58,011 nucleotides of DNA from CAZKUN01 sp964555935. GTDB taxonomy: Bacteria; Armatimonadota; Zipacnadia; Zipacnadales; VGFC01. The stretch is from assembly GCA_964555935.1 (NCBI GenBank), contig CAZKUN010000021.1, positions 1 to 58,011 of the forward strand, in the 5' to 3' direction. A model generated the notes under the pieces. That model was not told the DNA's origin and ran no database searches. It worked only from the letters and a program-made list of their open reading frames with translations. Of the stretch, positions 17,418 through 27,507 are shown in pieces. Every line of letters begins with the position of its first letter. Position 1 is the first letter of the stretch. Both the position numbers and the translations under genes were made by a program.

Positions 17418-20215
17418 ATGACGCCAGCCGCCTTACGCCTGACCATGCTCACCGTCCTGATCCTCGCGCTCATTGGCGCCGCCTCGGCGGACGAGTGGCG
17501 CGACCAGATCGAGGCCGACTGGGCGCGGCAGGAAGCCGTGCGGTCGCTGACCACCGGGGTTACCACCCAAGGCGATGCCGCGGGCGCGTGCGATGGAGTG
17601 AAGAACGGCAAGTGGGGTTTCCACACCCTCCAGGAGCCCGACCCGTGGTGGCAGGTGGATCTAGGCGAGATCCAAGAAGTCGGACGCGTGGTTGTCTACA
17701 ACCGGTGCGACGCGACCGCGAGCCGCTCCGCGAGCCTGATCCTGTCGCTGTCGCCCGATGGCGTTGAGTGGGAGCAGGCATACCAGCACAATGGCGAGAC
17801 ATTCTGGGGCTTCACCGGCGGCCCTCCGCTGACGGTTGATCTCGCAGGCGCGAAGACTCGGTATCTGCGCATCCAGTTGCCCGGCACGGTGTACCTCCAC
17901 TTCGATGAAGTCGAAGTCTACGCGCCGGATAGCGATACCAACATCGCCCTCCGGCGCCCCGCCGACCAGAGCAGCATCAGTCAGTGGTCCGTGCAGAGCA
18001 TCCGGCCTGGTGCCGGCGGCCCGTCCGGTAGCTCCATCGAGCGCATCATCGACCGGGGTCTGAAGCTGGCGGAGGCCGTGCAGGCCGCGGGCGGCGACAG
18101 CGATTCAGCCGTGAAGACGCTGCAATCCCTATTGCAGAGGGTGGGAGATCTCCCCTCGGATGCGGCCGACGCGACGTGCCAGGCCCTCTACGTCGAGGCC
18201 CGCAATGCTGTCCGGCAGTTGGCCTTGTCGAGCCCCCTCATGGACTTCGACAGCCTTCTCTTCGCCAAGCGCTCCCCCGGCGTCTACAGCCACATGTCAG
18301 ACCAGTATTACGGATGGTGGTCGCGACCCGGTGGAGGCCTCTACTTGCTGGAGGGGCTGAGGAGCGATACCCCACAGACGCAGTGCCTGACTGAAGGGAT
18401 GGAAGAGGGCAACTTCCTGCGCCCGGATCTCTCCCACGATGGCAAGCGAGTCATCTTCGCGTACTGTCGGTACTACCCCGACACCGCCACGCGCCCAAAC
18501 AAGGTTGACCGGGCCGCCATGCCCGAGGACGCGTTCTATCACATCTACGAGATGAACGTCGATGGCACGGACCTCCGGCAGTTGACCTCCGGTCGGTACA
18601 ACGACTTCGACGCGCGCTATCTGCCGAGCGGAGACATCGTGTTTCTCTCCACCCGGCGCGGCCAGTTCGTGCAGTATGCCCAGTCGATTGCCTCCACGAC
18701 GATGAAAGGTCTCATGCCCGACAGCTTCGTTCGTTGCGGCGGCGGAGCGTCCCGGCCCGTGGCCGTCTACACGCTGCACGTGATGGATGCCGCCGGCGCG
18801 AGCATGCGGGCGATCTCCGCCTTTGAGAACTTCGAGTGGACCCCATCCGTCTCGGCGGACGGCCGCGTGCTCTACGCCCGTTGGGACTACGTGGACCGCC
18901 ACAACAACGCCTACATGAGCCTCTGGTCCACGAACCCCGATGGCACCAATTCGCGAATCGTCTACGGTAACTTCACCCGCAGCCCGCACTCGATCTTCGA
19001 GGCGCGATCTGTCCCGAATTCGCGGAAACTCATGTTCACCGCATCCGCCCATCACTCGATCACCGCTGGCAGCGTGGTGCTGTTGGATCCGAGCCAGGGC
19101 GTCGATGGACCGGAGCCGCTGACGCGCCTGACGCCCGAGGTCTGTTTCCCCGAAACCGAAGGGTGGCCCCAGACGTATTTCGCGAATCCCTACCCTCTGA
19201 GCGAGTGGCAGTACCTCGCCGCGTGGAGCGACCTGCCGTTGGCGACCGAAGGCCGGCCGAACCCGCCCAACGCGCTGGGGATCTACTTGTGCGATGCCTT
19301 CGGGAATCTCGAACTCCTGCACCGCGACCCGGAGATCTCAAGCATGTACCCGATCCCGCTGCGCTCGCGGGTGGCCCCACCAACACTCGCCGATCGGGTC
19401 ACCGATGACCCCGCCGGCGTGGGGGACTTCCTGCTGATGGATGTCTATCGCGGCTTGACCGGGGTCGAACGGGGCGATGTCGCTCGCCTGCGCGTCATCG
19501 GCGTTCCGCCCAAGGTCCAGCCCCAGATGAACTCCCCCTCCATCGGCGTCACCGATGAGGATCCGGGCAAGGTCGTTCTCGGCACGGTTCCGGTCGAGGC
19601 GGATGGCTCGGCTCACTTCAGCGTCCCGGCGGGCCTATCCGTCTTCTTCCAGGCGCTCGACGACGAGGGCATGGCGCTGCAGACGATGCGCACGATCACG
19701 TACGTTCAGCCGGGCGAGACGCTGACATGCATCGGGTGTCACGAGACCAGGCACGATGCGCCCGCTAACATCGCGACCACGGCCGGCGCGCGCCCCCCTC
19801 CAAGCTCGCGCTCGCGCCGGAGGGCTCGTGGCCATTGCGCTTTGACGCCTTGGTCCAGCCGGTGCTCGACCGCCACTGTATCACCTGCCACGACCCCGGT
19901 GCGGACAAGCCGGATCTATCCGGCCAGGCGTCGTATGCCAGCCTGCTGGCCCACGGTCAGCCCACATTACGGGAGCAGATAGTCGCGCGATACCGCGCCG
20001 GCGCATCTCCCGTAGGCGTGGGAGCCGCGCGCGAAAGCGCCCTGATGTCACTGCTCGCCGACGGGCATCATGGGGTCGAGCTTGACGAAGATGATCGAGA
20101 TCGCCTGGTGACGTGGCTCGACACCTACGCGCAGCGCCTTGGCTCGTTCAGCGATGACCAGGAAGCGCGACTGGTGCGGCTGCGGGAGGCGATGGCGCCG
20201 ATCCTCACCCGGTGA
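17418..20215 (+). CDS. Exported discoidin/TolB-propeller/dihaem c-type cytochrome-like protein (frameshifted near 19793-19798)
   Basis: The reading frame from ATG 17418 (AGGAGG 7 nt upstream) runs to 19982. The true C-terminus continues in another frame from about 19799 to 20215. The join falls in a run of six C at 19793-19798, where one extra C restores an uninterrupted protein of about 932 residues. Signal peptide; F5/8-type discoidin-like domain (about 40-175, CDGVKNGKWGFHTL, YLRIQLPG); TolB-like propeller strands (DLSHDGKRVIFAY, DARYLPSGDIVFLSTRRGQF). Then come two haem c motifs: CIGCH (residues 771-775) and CITCH (nt 19877-19891, in VQPVLDRHCITCHDPG). This layout resembles the hydrazine-synthase-alpha-like proteins common in planctomycetes; that does not imply anammox. 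The probable location is periplasm or cell surface, with a redox role of unknown partner. An annotation without repair would show two ORFs. Confidence 0.8.
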
Positions 20216-20270
20216 CCGGCCTTCTGAACGAGGAAGCGCTGTCCCCATCAGCCCGAAGGAGGCCAGACAC

Positions 20271-23200
20271 GTGGAACGCTCGTTTACGCGCTCGGCTTGG
20301 ATGATGCTCCCCGCGTGGCTCGCGCTTGTCCTGGCAGTGGTGCCCGTAGTGGCGGCGACCGTGCATGTCTCGCCCGACGGAGACGACGGCGCGCCTGGCA
20401 TTGAGGCGGAGCCGGTGCAGACGCTGAGGAAGGCGCTGGAACTCGTGCGCGGGAGCGAAGATGCAAGCGAGATCGTCATCCACGAGGGTGTCTACCCGGG
20501 CGACGCCTCGGTCGGCTCCAATGACGACCGCATCGGCGGGGCCCAACCTCATCTTCTCATCACAGCCGCGGGCGGCCCTGGCGATGGCGGCTATGAGACG
20601 GTCATCTTCGAAGGAGGCATGCCCGTCCGAGATGCCGAGCCGGTCCCGGACATGGCCGGTGTCTACTCCACGCCAGCCGCCTGGACACTCACTGGTCGCC
20701 CCCACATCTGGGAGCGCGACACGCGCACGCGCTACACGCTCGTCGCCGATCTGGCTGCAACTGAACGCTTCCCCGCCAGTTTCTGGTATGACGAGTCCCG
20801 CGCGTACTTCCACACCTCAGACGACCAGCCGCCGGATGCTCACGACATGGGCGCCAGCCGTTGCCGCGCGGGGCTCGTCGTCTGGCGACCAAACGTAACC
20901 GTGCGGGGGCTGCAGGTCCGGAACTGCCTGGCGTGGCGATGGTCGGCAGGCATCGAACTCCGCGGCGCCGACACGGCGGTAGAGGACTGCCAGGTCAGCA
21001 ACTGCGTACGCGGATTTCAGATCATGCAAGAGCCCGAGGGCACGCGGATCATCAACTGCCGAGCCGATGATGTTGCGGGCGGCGTTTACTCGGCGGGCAA
21101 GCATGCCGTGGTGGAGGATTGCGAGCTGTTTAAGGCGCGCGACGGCTTCATGATCCCCGCCTATTCGCAGGACGACTGCGGCATTCAGTTCTACTACCCC
21201 GCGTTCGAGGGCGAGGTGCGCCGCAACATCTGCGTCGGCTTCAGCAGCGGAATCTTCGTCAAGTGCCCGACCAGCCAATTCACCGTCGAGCATAACACGT
21301 GTCTCGATGGGATCAAGTACGGCATCGGTTGCACCTCCTGGCATCCCGACACGATCTTTCGCTATAACATCGTGACGGGATTCGTCTGGCCCATCCTGTC
21401 TCCGGATGCGATCAATCCGACCAACATCGTCGACTACAACTGCCTCTGGGACACGCCCGAAGGCAGCGCGCTCAAGGCCTGTCTCGAGGGGCCGCGCAAG
21501 GTGGGAACCGGCACCCACACCATCGTCGGCGATCCCCGATTCGCCGCGCCGGTGGGCAGCCACTACCGCCTGCTCCCGGACAGCCCGTGCGCGCGCATGG
21601 GGCCGGATGAGAAAACATGCGGGGCGCTTGGTGTCGTTGAGGCGCTCTTTAAGGACGTGCGGCCGCCACTGGTGACAGTCACCGCGGCTGAGCCGGCGCA
21701 ACCGGCGGGCGGAGCCGGCGAACTCTACTTCGAGCGCGACCCATGGCTCGGCGGCGGACGAAACCTGATACGCAAGCTGCCACCCGAGGGCGAGGGCAGC
21801 GAGTGGATCACGCCGCAGACCGACGTGACCCTTGAAATCGATGCCCAGGACCACGTCAGCAGGCCCGATCGGATGAAGATCAGGATCGGCAACGGCGATT
21901 GGCTCGCGCCCGAGCCATTTCAGCCGCGCAGGCCCGTTGCGTTGCCGGCCGACACCAAGCTCACGCAGGTGAGCGTATCGGTTGCCGATGTGGCGGGCAA
22001 CTTCAGCGATGCAGTGCCAGTCCTGTTCCGAGTCGCCGCCGAGGGGCCGAAGCTCACGGGCGAGCCCGTCGTCTACGCCTCCGCGACCGGCGCCGTGGTC
22101 TCGTTTGAGACCGACACGCCGTGCTTGGCGAAGATCGAATTCGGACCTGACGCTGCCTATGGCTCGACGCTCACCCAGCCGAAGGGCGTGCAGCGGACGT
22201 GGGTGCCGAGCGACGGCGGCGATTGGGTCGAGATACGATCCCGCCCGCGCGTGACGAACTTCCTCGTGCTCCTCCCGGCGCAAGTCGAGTCTGGAGCGAC
22301 GTATCACTACCGGCTGGTGCTGGAGGATGAGGTCGGCAATCGGAGCGAGTCCGGGGACTACGAACTCACCGTGGCGGGCGAGCGGTCCACGCGCTACGTC
22401 TCGCCGACGGGGGAGGATGTCGACGGTGCCGGCACACGCGAGGCCCCATGGCGGACCATCCAATTCGCGGTCGACCGAGCCCTGCCGGGAGATCGGATCG
22501 TGCTGCTCCCTGGTCTCTACACCGGGGAAGCCACGCTCACCCACGGCGGCCTCGAGGGGCTGCCCATCGTGATCGAGGCGGATGAGCCAGGGACGGCGGT
22601 CCTCGATGGCCGTCACGAAGCCAAGTCGTGCCTATCGCTCGAGAACGCGCCTCACGTTGCCATCGCCGGCATCGAAGCCCGGTGGTACGCGACGGCCGGC
22701 ATCTACATTGTCGACTCTCCGAATGTGGCTGTGCTCAACTGCAGGATATGGAACGACTTCTGGATGGGATGGCCCACCGGTTCGGGCGTCTTCGTCCACC
22801 GTTCACCGGGCTTCTCCGGGGACCGCAATGTCATCTTTGCCGTCGAACGCGGCATCCAATTGCTTCAAAGCCCCCGGGCCACGATCACCCACAACACGAT
22901 CCTGAAGAACATGTATGGCGCGGTGCATTTCATCTACTCCGCCGAAGGCTCGGTCAGCCGGAACAACTCGTTCGCGTTCAGCGGGAACGATCAGTACGTC
23001 GTCATCACAGAGCGGGACTCGGAGCTAGAGACCTTCAACAGCGACTACAACAACCTCGGCACGATGCTGCGTCGGCCCGAGCCGGGCGACGAGATCGTTC
23101 CGGACGAGGCCGTGCTGAAGGTGGGCTCCAAGGCGGTCATCAGTCTCAACAGCGAGCGCTATGAGAGCCTGCGGGCCTGGCGCGAGGCGACCGGCCAGGA

Positions 23201-23330
23201 CGCTCACTCCATCTTCGCGCACCCGAAGTACGTCGATCCTGAGAACCGCGACTTCCGCTTGCAGCCCGACAGCCCTAACGTCGGCGCGGGCGAGAACGGC
23301 GTGACGATCGGCGCGCTCGGGACTGAGTGA
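20271..23330 (+). CDS. Exported protein with two right-handed parallel beta-helix domains
   Basis: 1019 residues from the GTG at 20271. AAGGAGG 8 nt upstream fixes this start, so an in-frame extension back to 20139 is rejected. Signal peptide with the core MMLPAWLALVLAVVPVVAA. First beta-helix from about residue 25 to 440: DUF1565-like opening HVSPDGDDG, then rungs such as VEDCQVSNC and IINCRADD. A beta-sandwich linker follows, including a fibronectin-III-like part near 600-700. A second beta-helix from about 707 to the end restarts with the same opening (RYVSPTGEDVDG) and rungs such as NAPHVAIAGIEARW. Such folds host pectate-lyase-like or polyuronate-modifying enzymes. The catalytic residues are not identifiable by eye. 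It lies 55 nt after the dihaem protein gene. Confidence 0.82.
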   Translation: MERSFTRSAWMMLPAWLALVLAVVPVVAATVHVSPDGDDGAPGIEAEPVQTLRKALELVRGSEDASEIVIHEGVYPGDASVGSNDDRIGGAQPHLLITAAGGPGDGGYETVIFEGGMPVRDAEPVPDMAGVYSTPAAWTLTGRPHIWERDTRTRYTLVADLAATERFPASFWYDESRAYFHTSDDQPPDAHDMGASRCRAGLVVWRPNVTVRGLQVRNCLAWRWSAGIELRGADTAVEDCQVSNCVRGFQIMQEPEGTRIINCRADDVAGGVYSAGKHAVVEDCELFKARDGFMIPAYSQDDCGIQFYYPAFEGEVRRNICVGFSSGIFVKCPTSQFTVEHNTCLDGIKYGIGCTSWHPDTIFRYNIVTGFVWPILSPDAINPTNIVDYNCLWDTPEGSALKACLEGPRKVGTGTHTIVGDPRFAAPVGSHYRLLPDSPCARMGPDEKTCGALGVVEALFKDVRPPLVTVTAAEPAQPAGGAGELYFERDPWLGGGRNLIRKLPPEGEGSEWITPQTDVTLEIDAQDHVSRPDRMKIRIGNGDWLAPEPFQPRRPVALPADTKLTQVSVSVADVAGNFSDAVPVLFRVAAEGPKLTGEPVVYASATGAVVSFETDTPCLAKIEFGPDAAYGSTLTQPKGVQRTWVPSDGGDWVEIRSRPRVTNFLVLLPAQVESGATYHYRLVLEDEVGNRSESGDYELTVAGERSTRYVSPTGEDVDGAGTREAPWRTIQFAVDRALPGDRIVLLPGLYTGEATLTHGGLEGLPIVIEADEPGTAVLDGRHEAKSCLSLENAPHVAIAGIEARWYATAGIYIVDSPNVAVLNCRIWNDFWMGWPTGSGVFVHRSPGFSGDRNVIFAVERGIQLLQSPRATITHNTILKNMYGAVHFIYSAEGSVSRNNSFAFSGNDQYVVITERDSELETFNSDYNNLGTMLRRPEPGDEIVPDEAVLKVGSKAVISLNSERYESLRAWREATGQDAHSIFAHPKYVDPENRDFRLQPDSPNVGAGENGVTIGALGTE

Positions 23331-23370
23331 CGCGCGCGCCCCAGTTCCCTGAGTGGAGGCCACATTCCCA

Positions 23371-26300
23371 ATGCGCAGGATTACCCCCGTCGTCATGGCG
23401 CTGGCGGCGCTGCTCCACGCCGGCGCGATGCACGCGCAACGCCGCTTCGAGTCTCCCCAGATCGCTCTGCCCCTGATGGACGCTGCCCCTACCGTTGATG
23501 GGACGATTGGCGAAGGCGAGTGGGCCGGCGCCGTCCGCATGATCGGGCTCATCCCGGCGGGGCGGACACAATTGGCCCATCGTCAGGCCGCGAGTTGGCT
23601 CGCGAGCGACGGGACGCGGGTCTACTTCGCAATGAAGAGCGAGGCGCCGCCGGGCGGGAAACTCGTCTCCGCTCTCGAACCGGCGGCGGACGATACGGAC
23701 GTCGCGACCATCAACGATGACAGCATCGAAGTCTGGCTCGACCCGCACCTCGGCGAGAGTGGGCGGGGACTTTACCAGGCCCTCTTCAACTCGCTGGGCG
23801 CGATCTACGACCGCCAGCATGATCCCGGCGCCAACTGGCGGGGCGACTGGCAGTTGGCCAGCCGGATCGTCGAAGGTTGGTGGCATTTCGAGGGCTCGGT
23901 TTCGCTCGAGAGTCTCGGCGTGACGACGCCGCTTGTCGGGCAGACGTGGGGCGTTCGCCTGGCGCGAGCCTGGAAGAACCCCGGCGAGCAAGCGACCTTG
24001 GCGCCGCTGGCGACGCAGTTCGATTCGCGCGATACGATGTCGGTTGTTCAGTGGGTCGAGCGGGGGCCCGTGATCCAGGCGATCTCCAACAGAACGCCTG
24101 ATGGCGAGAAGTGCCGCTACACCTTGCGCGCAAGCAACCCCAGCGACCAGCCGCTCGCCATCCGCGCGCGGATCGACAGCCAACCGGCCTCCAGCCAACA
24201 CGCCGACCTCGCGGAGACCTACCAGATCGGTCCGGGCGAGACGCGCGACATTGTGCTCGACCATCGCGCCTGCCACGGTGAGGAGACCATCTACACGCGC
24301 ATCCATATCGACTCGCCCGACGGGGCCTTCGTCTACTACCATCGCGAGTTCACGTGGACTCTCGCGCGGCCCGAGAACGTCTGGCGCGACGCGCGCGTGG
24401 CGGGGACGGCGCTCGATCGCATCAAGCAGTCGCTGACGTTCCACGCGAGCTTTGACGAGGGCGCCGATGCCGCATTCGCCAAGGGCGAGGCGGCGGTCGC
24501 CCTGACTGTGCCTGACGGTGGGGAGCTGGGCTTCGTCGAGGGGCTCGCCGGGCAGGCCTTGCTGAGCGGACGCGAGCGTGCATCGGTCCAATACGAGAAC
24601 GAGGGCAACTTCAACGCGACCGAGGGAACGCTCTCGATGTGGGTCCGGCCCGACGCCTGGAAGCCTGACGACCAAGGCGACTTCAGCCACGCGTTCTTTG
24701 TCAACGGCCGCCCGACCGACGGGTACTTCGGCGTCCAAATGGCGCGCTTCAACCTGAACCATCCCCACCTGCAATGCTACATGATCCAGTACCCGTATCG
24801 ACAACCCGCGCATATCTCAGTCACCGGCGAGGTGCGCATCTGGAAGCCCGACGAGTGGCACTGGATTGTCATGACATGGCGGGCGGATGAGTTGACACTC
24901 TACGTCGATGGCCTTGAGAAGGGCCGCCGCGCCCTCGATCCGCCCCTCTCGGCGCGTGACGTTACGCGGACCCACTTCAGCGTGGGCCGCGCGGGAGGCG
25001 AGGACCAGACCGCCATCGACGAGGTAATGCTCTTCGACCGTTGCCTGACGCAGCCGGAGTTGCGCGTGGGCAAGTTGTTTTGTCAATCCAGCGCCGGCGC
25101 CGCCGCCTGGGAGGCGGTCCAGCTCGATTACGGATACTACCCGTACTCCGCCAAGCTCAAAGTGCGTGTCGATCTGAACGCGCTCGAGGGCAAAGAGACC
25201 GTCAAAGGCGCCCGACTGCTTGTCCGCGCCGCCGGCGGCGCCAAGCCCGTCGCGACCATTCGCATGCCCCAGTTCGTCGACAGTGTCTCCGAGACCATCG
25301 CCGATCTGCCCGACCTCGCGGATGGGACGTATGGGTTGGCGCTACGTCTGGATGGTGGACCCGAGGCATTGGTCGGAGAACTCGTCCGCGACTTCGAGCG
25401 CGAAACGTTCGAGTGGGAGCACAACGAGATCGGCACGAGCGATCTCATCTTGCCGCCCTTCACGCCGCTCGAGGTCGAGGGCAGCACGGTTCGCGCGGTC
25501 CTGCGCGAGCACGTGATGAATGGTCAGGGCCTGTGGGATCAGGTCGTGGCGAAGGGCGAGCCCATTCTCGCCGGCCCCGCGCATTTCGAGGCCTGGGTCG
25601 ACGGGGAGAGAGCCGAGATCACATCCGAGCCCCTGAGGATTACCGGTAGATCCGACACTCGCGTCGCGGCCCGCGCGCGATGGTCGGCGGGCGCGCTCAA
25701 GGGCCGCGTTGAATCCGGGATGGATCAGGACGGGATGATGCTCTGTGACCTGGAGCTGTCCGGCGAGGGGACCCTCGACCGGCTCGATCTGGTCATCCCC
25801 GTCCGCGATGACATGGCGCCCCTCGGGCACTTCGTCGGCGAGCGTTGCCGCGACAACTTCGCCGGCTTCGTCCCAGCCGGCACGGGCGTCGTCTGGGACA
25901 GCCAAAAAACGCTCCGGCACGATCTGATCGGCCCGTTTTGCCCCTACATGTGGGTTGGCGCCGAGGAGCGGGGCATCGCCTGGTTCGCCGAGAACGATCG
26001 CGGGTGGACGGTTGATGGGACCACCGCGTGTCAGCAGATCCAGCGCGACGGCGACGTGCTATCGGTCCGCGTGAGGCTCGTGCAGACGCCGACGTCGCTG
26101 TCTGGTAAGCCGCGACAAATCACCTTCGGTCTGCAGGCGACTCCCGTCAAACCGATGCCCGAGCGGCCCGACAACTGGCGCGCGTGGACTGCCGGCGACG
26201 ACGCGCCCGGCGCGAGCACCTTCACCATCGCCGGGTCGACCCACTACATCGGCTCCCCAAACCACGAACCCTTCCCCTTCGAGCGCGACCTCGAGCTTTG

Positions 26301-27501
26301 GAGGAAGTTCGGCGAGACTAGGAAGACGGGCGAGCCCGATCTCGATTTCGCCGAGGCGTGGATAGACCGCTACCCCGAGGCAGCCTTCGAGATGTACCCC
26401 CGCAAGCAGTACCTGGACTCGGTCCGTGGCGGGTTCTTCATGGTCGCGAAGCAACCGAAGCGGATGCTGGTCTACGTTCAAGGGCGGGGGATCAGCTTCC
26501 ACACGCCGGAGTTTCAGGTGTTTCAGGACGAGTGGACGATGAGCGACTACAACCCGCGCGTGTGGCCTGCGGAATTCGGCGGCGGCAGCGCCTACTCGAC
26601 AGATCCGGTTCAGAGCTGGCAGGACTTCACGCTCTGGTGGCTCAGGCAGCAGATGGACACGTTCACCGACGGGCTGTATTTCGATAACTTCTTCATGATC
26701 CCCATCAAGGACCGGGTCGTCTCCTCCGCCTACCAACTCCCCGATGGGCGCGTGCAGCCATCGGTCACGTGGGCGAACCTGCGCCAGATGATGCGGCGCA
26801 CCAGCACCATGTACCTCGAAGCCGACCGCCATCCGATGATCGGCCCGCACATGACGAACTCCACCATCGCGCCGATGATGTCCTACGCCCAGTTCGGGCT
26901 CGACTGGGAGTGGCACTACGGCCGCAGCGACTACCAGGACCGGTGGACTCGCGATCACATCCGCGCGGCGTGCATCGGTCGGCAGACGGGCTGCGCGCCG
27001 GTGGTGATTGGGATTGGCTCTCAGGGCGGGGCGGCCGACGAGGTGGAGTGGCTCAACCGGACCTTCAACGGGGTCGTGCTCACCCACGAGTTGATCCCGT
27101 GCTGGTACTCATGGAACAAGTTCATCACCCCCGCCGAGCGTGGCGAGCGCACGACCAGTCGCGAGCTGTTCTACGAAACGCGCAAGGCCCTGTTCGAGAT
27201 GGGAATCGGCACGGATGCTTGCCGAACGCAGAACTACTGGGAAGCCGACTACCCGGTCGCGATCACTGGCGTGGAATCAAGCAGCATCCTCCACAGCGCC
27301 GACGGGAAGACGATGCTGATCGTTGCTAGCTGGGGGGACGACGCCACTGCCTCGATCACGCTCGACGTTGATCGCCTCGGCATTGACCCGGACTTCGTCG
27401 CGACCGATTTCGAGACAGGCGAGATCGTGGAGCGCGATGGGAACGTGCTGACGCTCGAACTGGCGAAGCACGACTACCGCACGATCGTGCTGGAGGGCTG
27501 A
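23371..27501 (+). CDS. Exported CBM9-like / LamG / DUF6067-type hydrolase-like protein
   Basis: 1376 residues from the ATG at 23371 (GGAGG 11 nt upstream). A GTG at 23353 would add six residues. Signal peptide, then a CBM9-like domain (about 25-215, opening APTVDGTIGEGEWAGA) and a LamG domain (about 355-560, LTFHASFDEG, LSMWVRPDAW, DEVMLFDRCLTQPEL). A large C-terminal hydrolase-like region carries the DUF6067-type strings FCPYMWVGAEERGIAWFAEN (about 856) and FGLQATPVKPMP (about 920). The barrel strand TDGLYFDNFF puts a candidate catalytic Asp at 1105, matching in style the Asp733 strand of the LamG protein at 6102. The probable role is extracytoplasmic glycan binding and hydrolysis. It is the last gene of the plus-strand run and ends 6 nt from a convergent gene. 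Confidence 0.82.
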   Translation: MRRITPVVMALAALLHAGAMHAQRRFESPQIALPLMDAAPTVDGTIGEGEWAGAVRMIGLIPAGRTQLAHRQAASWLASDGTRVYFAMKSEAPPGGKLVSALEPAADDTDVATINDDSIEVWLDPHLGESGRGLYQALFNSLGAIYDRQHDPGANWRGDWQLASRIVEGWWHFEGSVSLESLGVTTPLVGQTWGVRLARAWKNPGEQATLAPLATQFDSRDTMSVVQWVERGPVIQAISNRTPDGEKCRYTLRASNPSDQPLAIRARIDSQPASSQHADLAETYQIGPGETRDIVLDHRACHGEETIYTRIHIDSPDGAFVYYHREFTWTLARPENVWRDARVAGTALDRIKQSLTFHASFDEGADAAFAKGEAAVALTVPDGGELGFVEGLAGQALLSGRERASVQYENEGNFNATEGTLSMWVRPDAWKPDDQGDFSHAFFVNGRPTDGYFGVQMARFNLNHPHLQCYMIQYPYRQPAHISVTGEVRIWKPDEWHWIVMTWRADELTLYVDGLEKGRRALDPPLSARDVTRTHFSVGRAGGEDQTAIDEVMLFDRCLTQPELRVGKLFCQSSAGAAAWEAVQLDYGYYPYSAKLKVRVDLNALEGKETVKGARLLVRAAGGAKPVATIRMPQFVDSVSETIADLPDLADGTYGLALRLDGGPEALVGELVRDFERETFEWEHNEIGTSDLILPPFTPLEVEGSTVRAVLREHVMNGQGLWDQVVAKGEPILAGPAHFEAWVDGERAEITSEPLRITGRSDTRVAARARWSAGALKGRVESGMDQDGMMLCDLELSGEGTLDRLDLVIPVRDDMAPLGHFVGERCRDNFAGFVPAGTGVVWDSQKTLRHDLIGPFCPYMWVGAEERGIAWFAENDRGWTVDGTTACQQIQRDGDVLSVRVRLVQTPTSLSGKPRQITFGLQATPVKPMPERPDNWRAWTAGDDAPGASTFTIAGSTHYIGSPNHEPFPFERDLELWRKFGETRKTGEPDLDFAEAWIDRYPEAAFEMYPRKQYLDSVRGGFFMVAKQPKRMLVYVQGRGISFHTPEFQVFQDEWTMSDYNPRVWPAEFGGGSAYSTDPVQSWQDFTLWWLRQQMDTFTDGLYFDNFFMIPIKDRVVSSAYQLPDGRVQPSVTWANLRQMMRRTSTMYLEADRHPMIGPHMTNSTIAPMMSYAQFGLDWEWHYGRSDYQDRWTRDHIRAACIGRQTGCAPVVIGIGSQGGAADEVEWLNRTFNGVVLTHELIPCWYSWNKFITPAERGERTTSRELFYETRKALFEMGIGTDACRTQNYWEADYPVAITGVESSSILHSADGKTMLIVASWGDDATASITLDVDRLGIDPDFVATDFETGEIVERDGNVLTLELAKHDYRTIVLEG

Positions 27502-27507
27502 CGCCGC

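Noticed and set aside
17418..20215. Anammox hydrazine synthase subunit
   Set aside because: Only the domain family is shared. The other hydrazine synthase subunits are absent and the context is glycan degradation.
20817..22616. 599-residue open frame antisense to the double beta-helix gene
   Set aside because: It is Arg/Val/His-rich with no domain pattern, and the sense frame has a signal peptide and clear beta-helix rungs. Long antisense frames are expected in high-GC coding DNA; the same applies to frames at 23275-24813 and 7269-8561.
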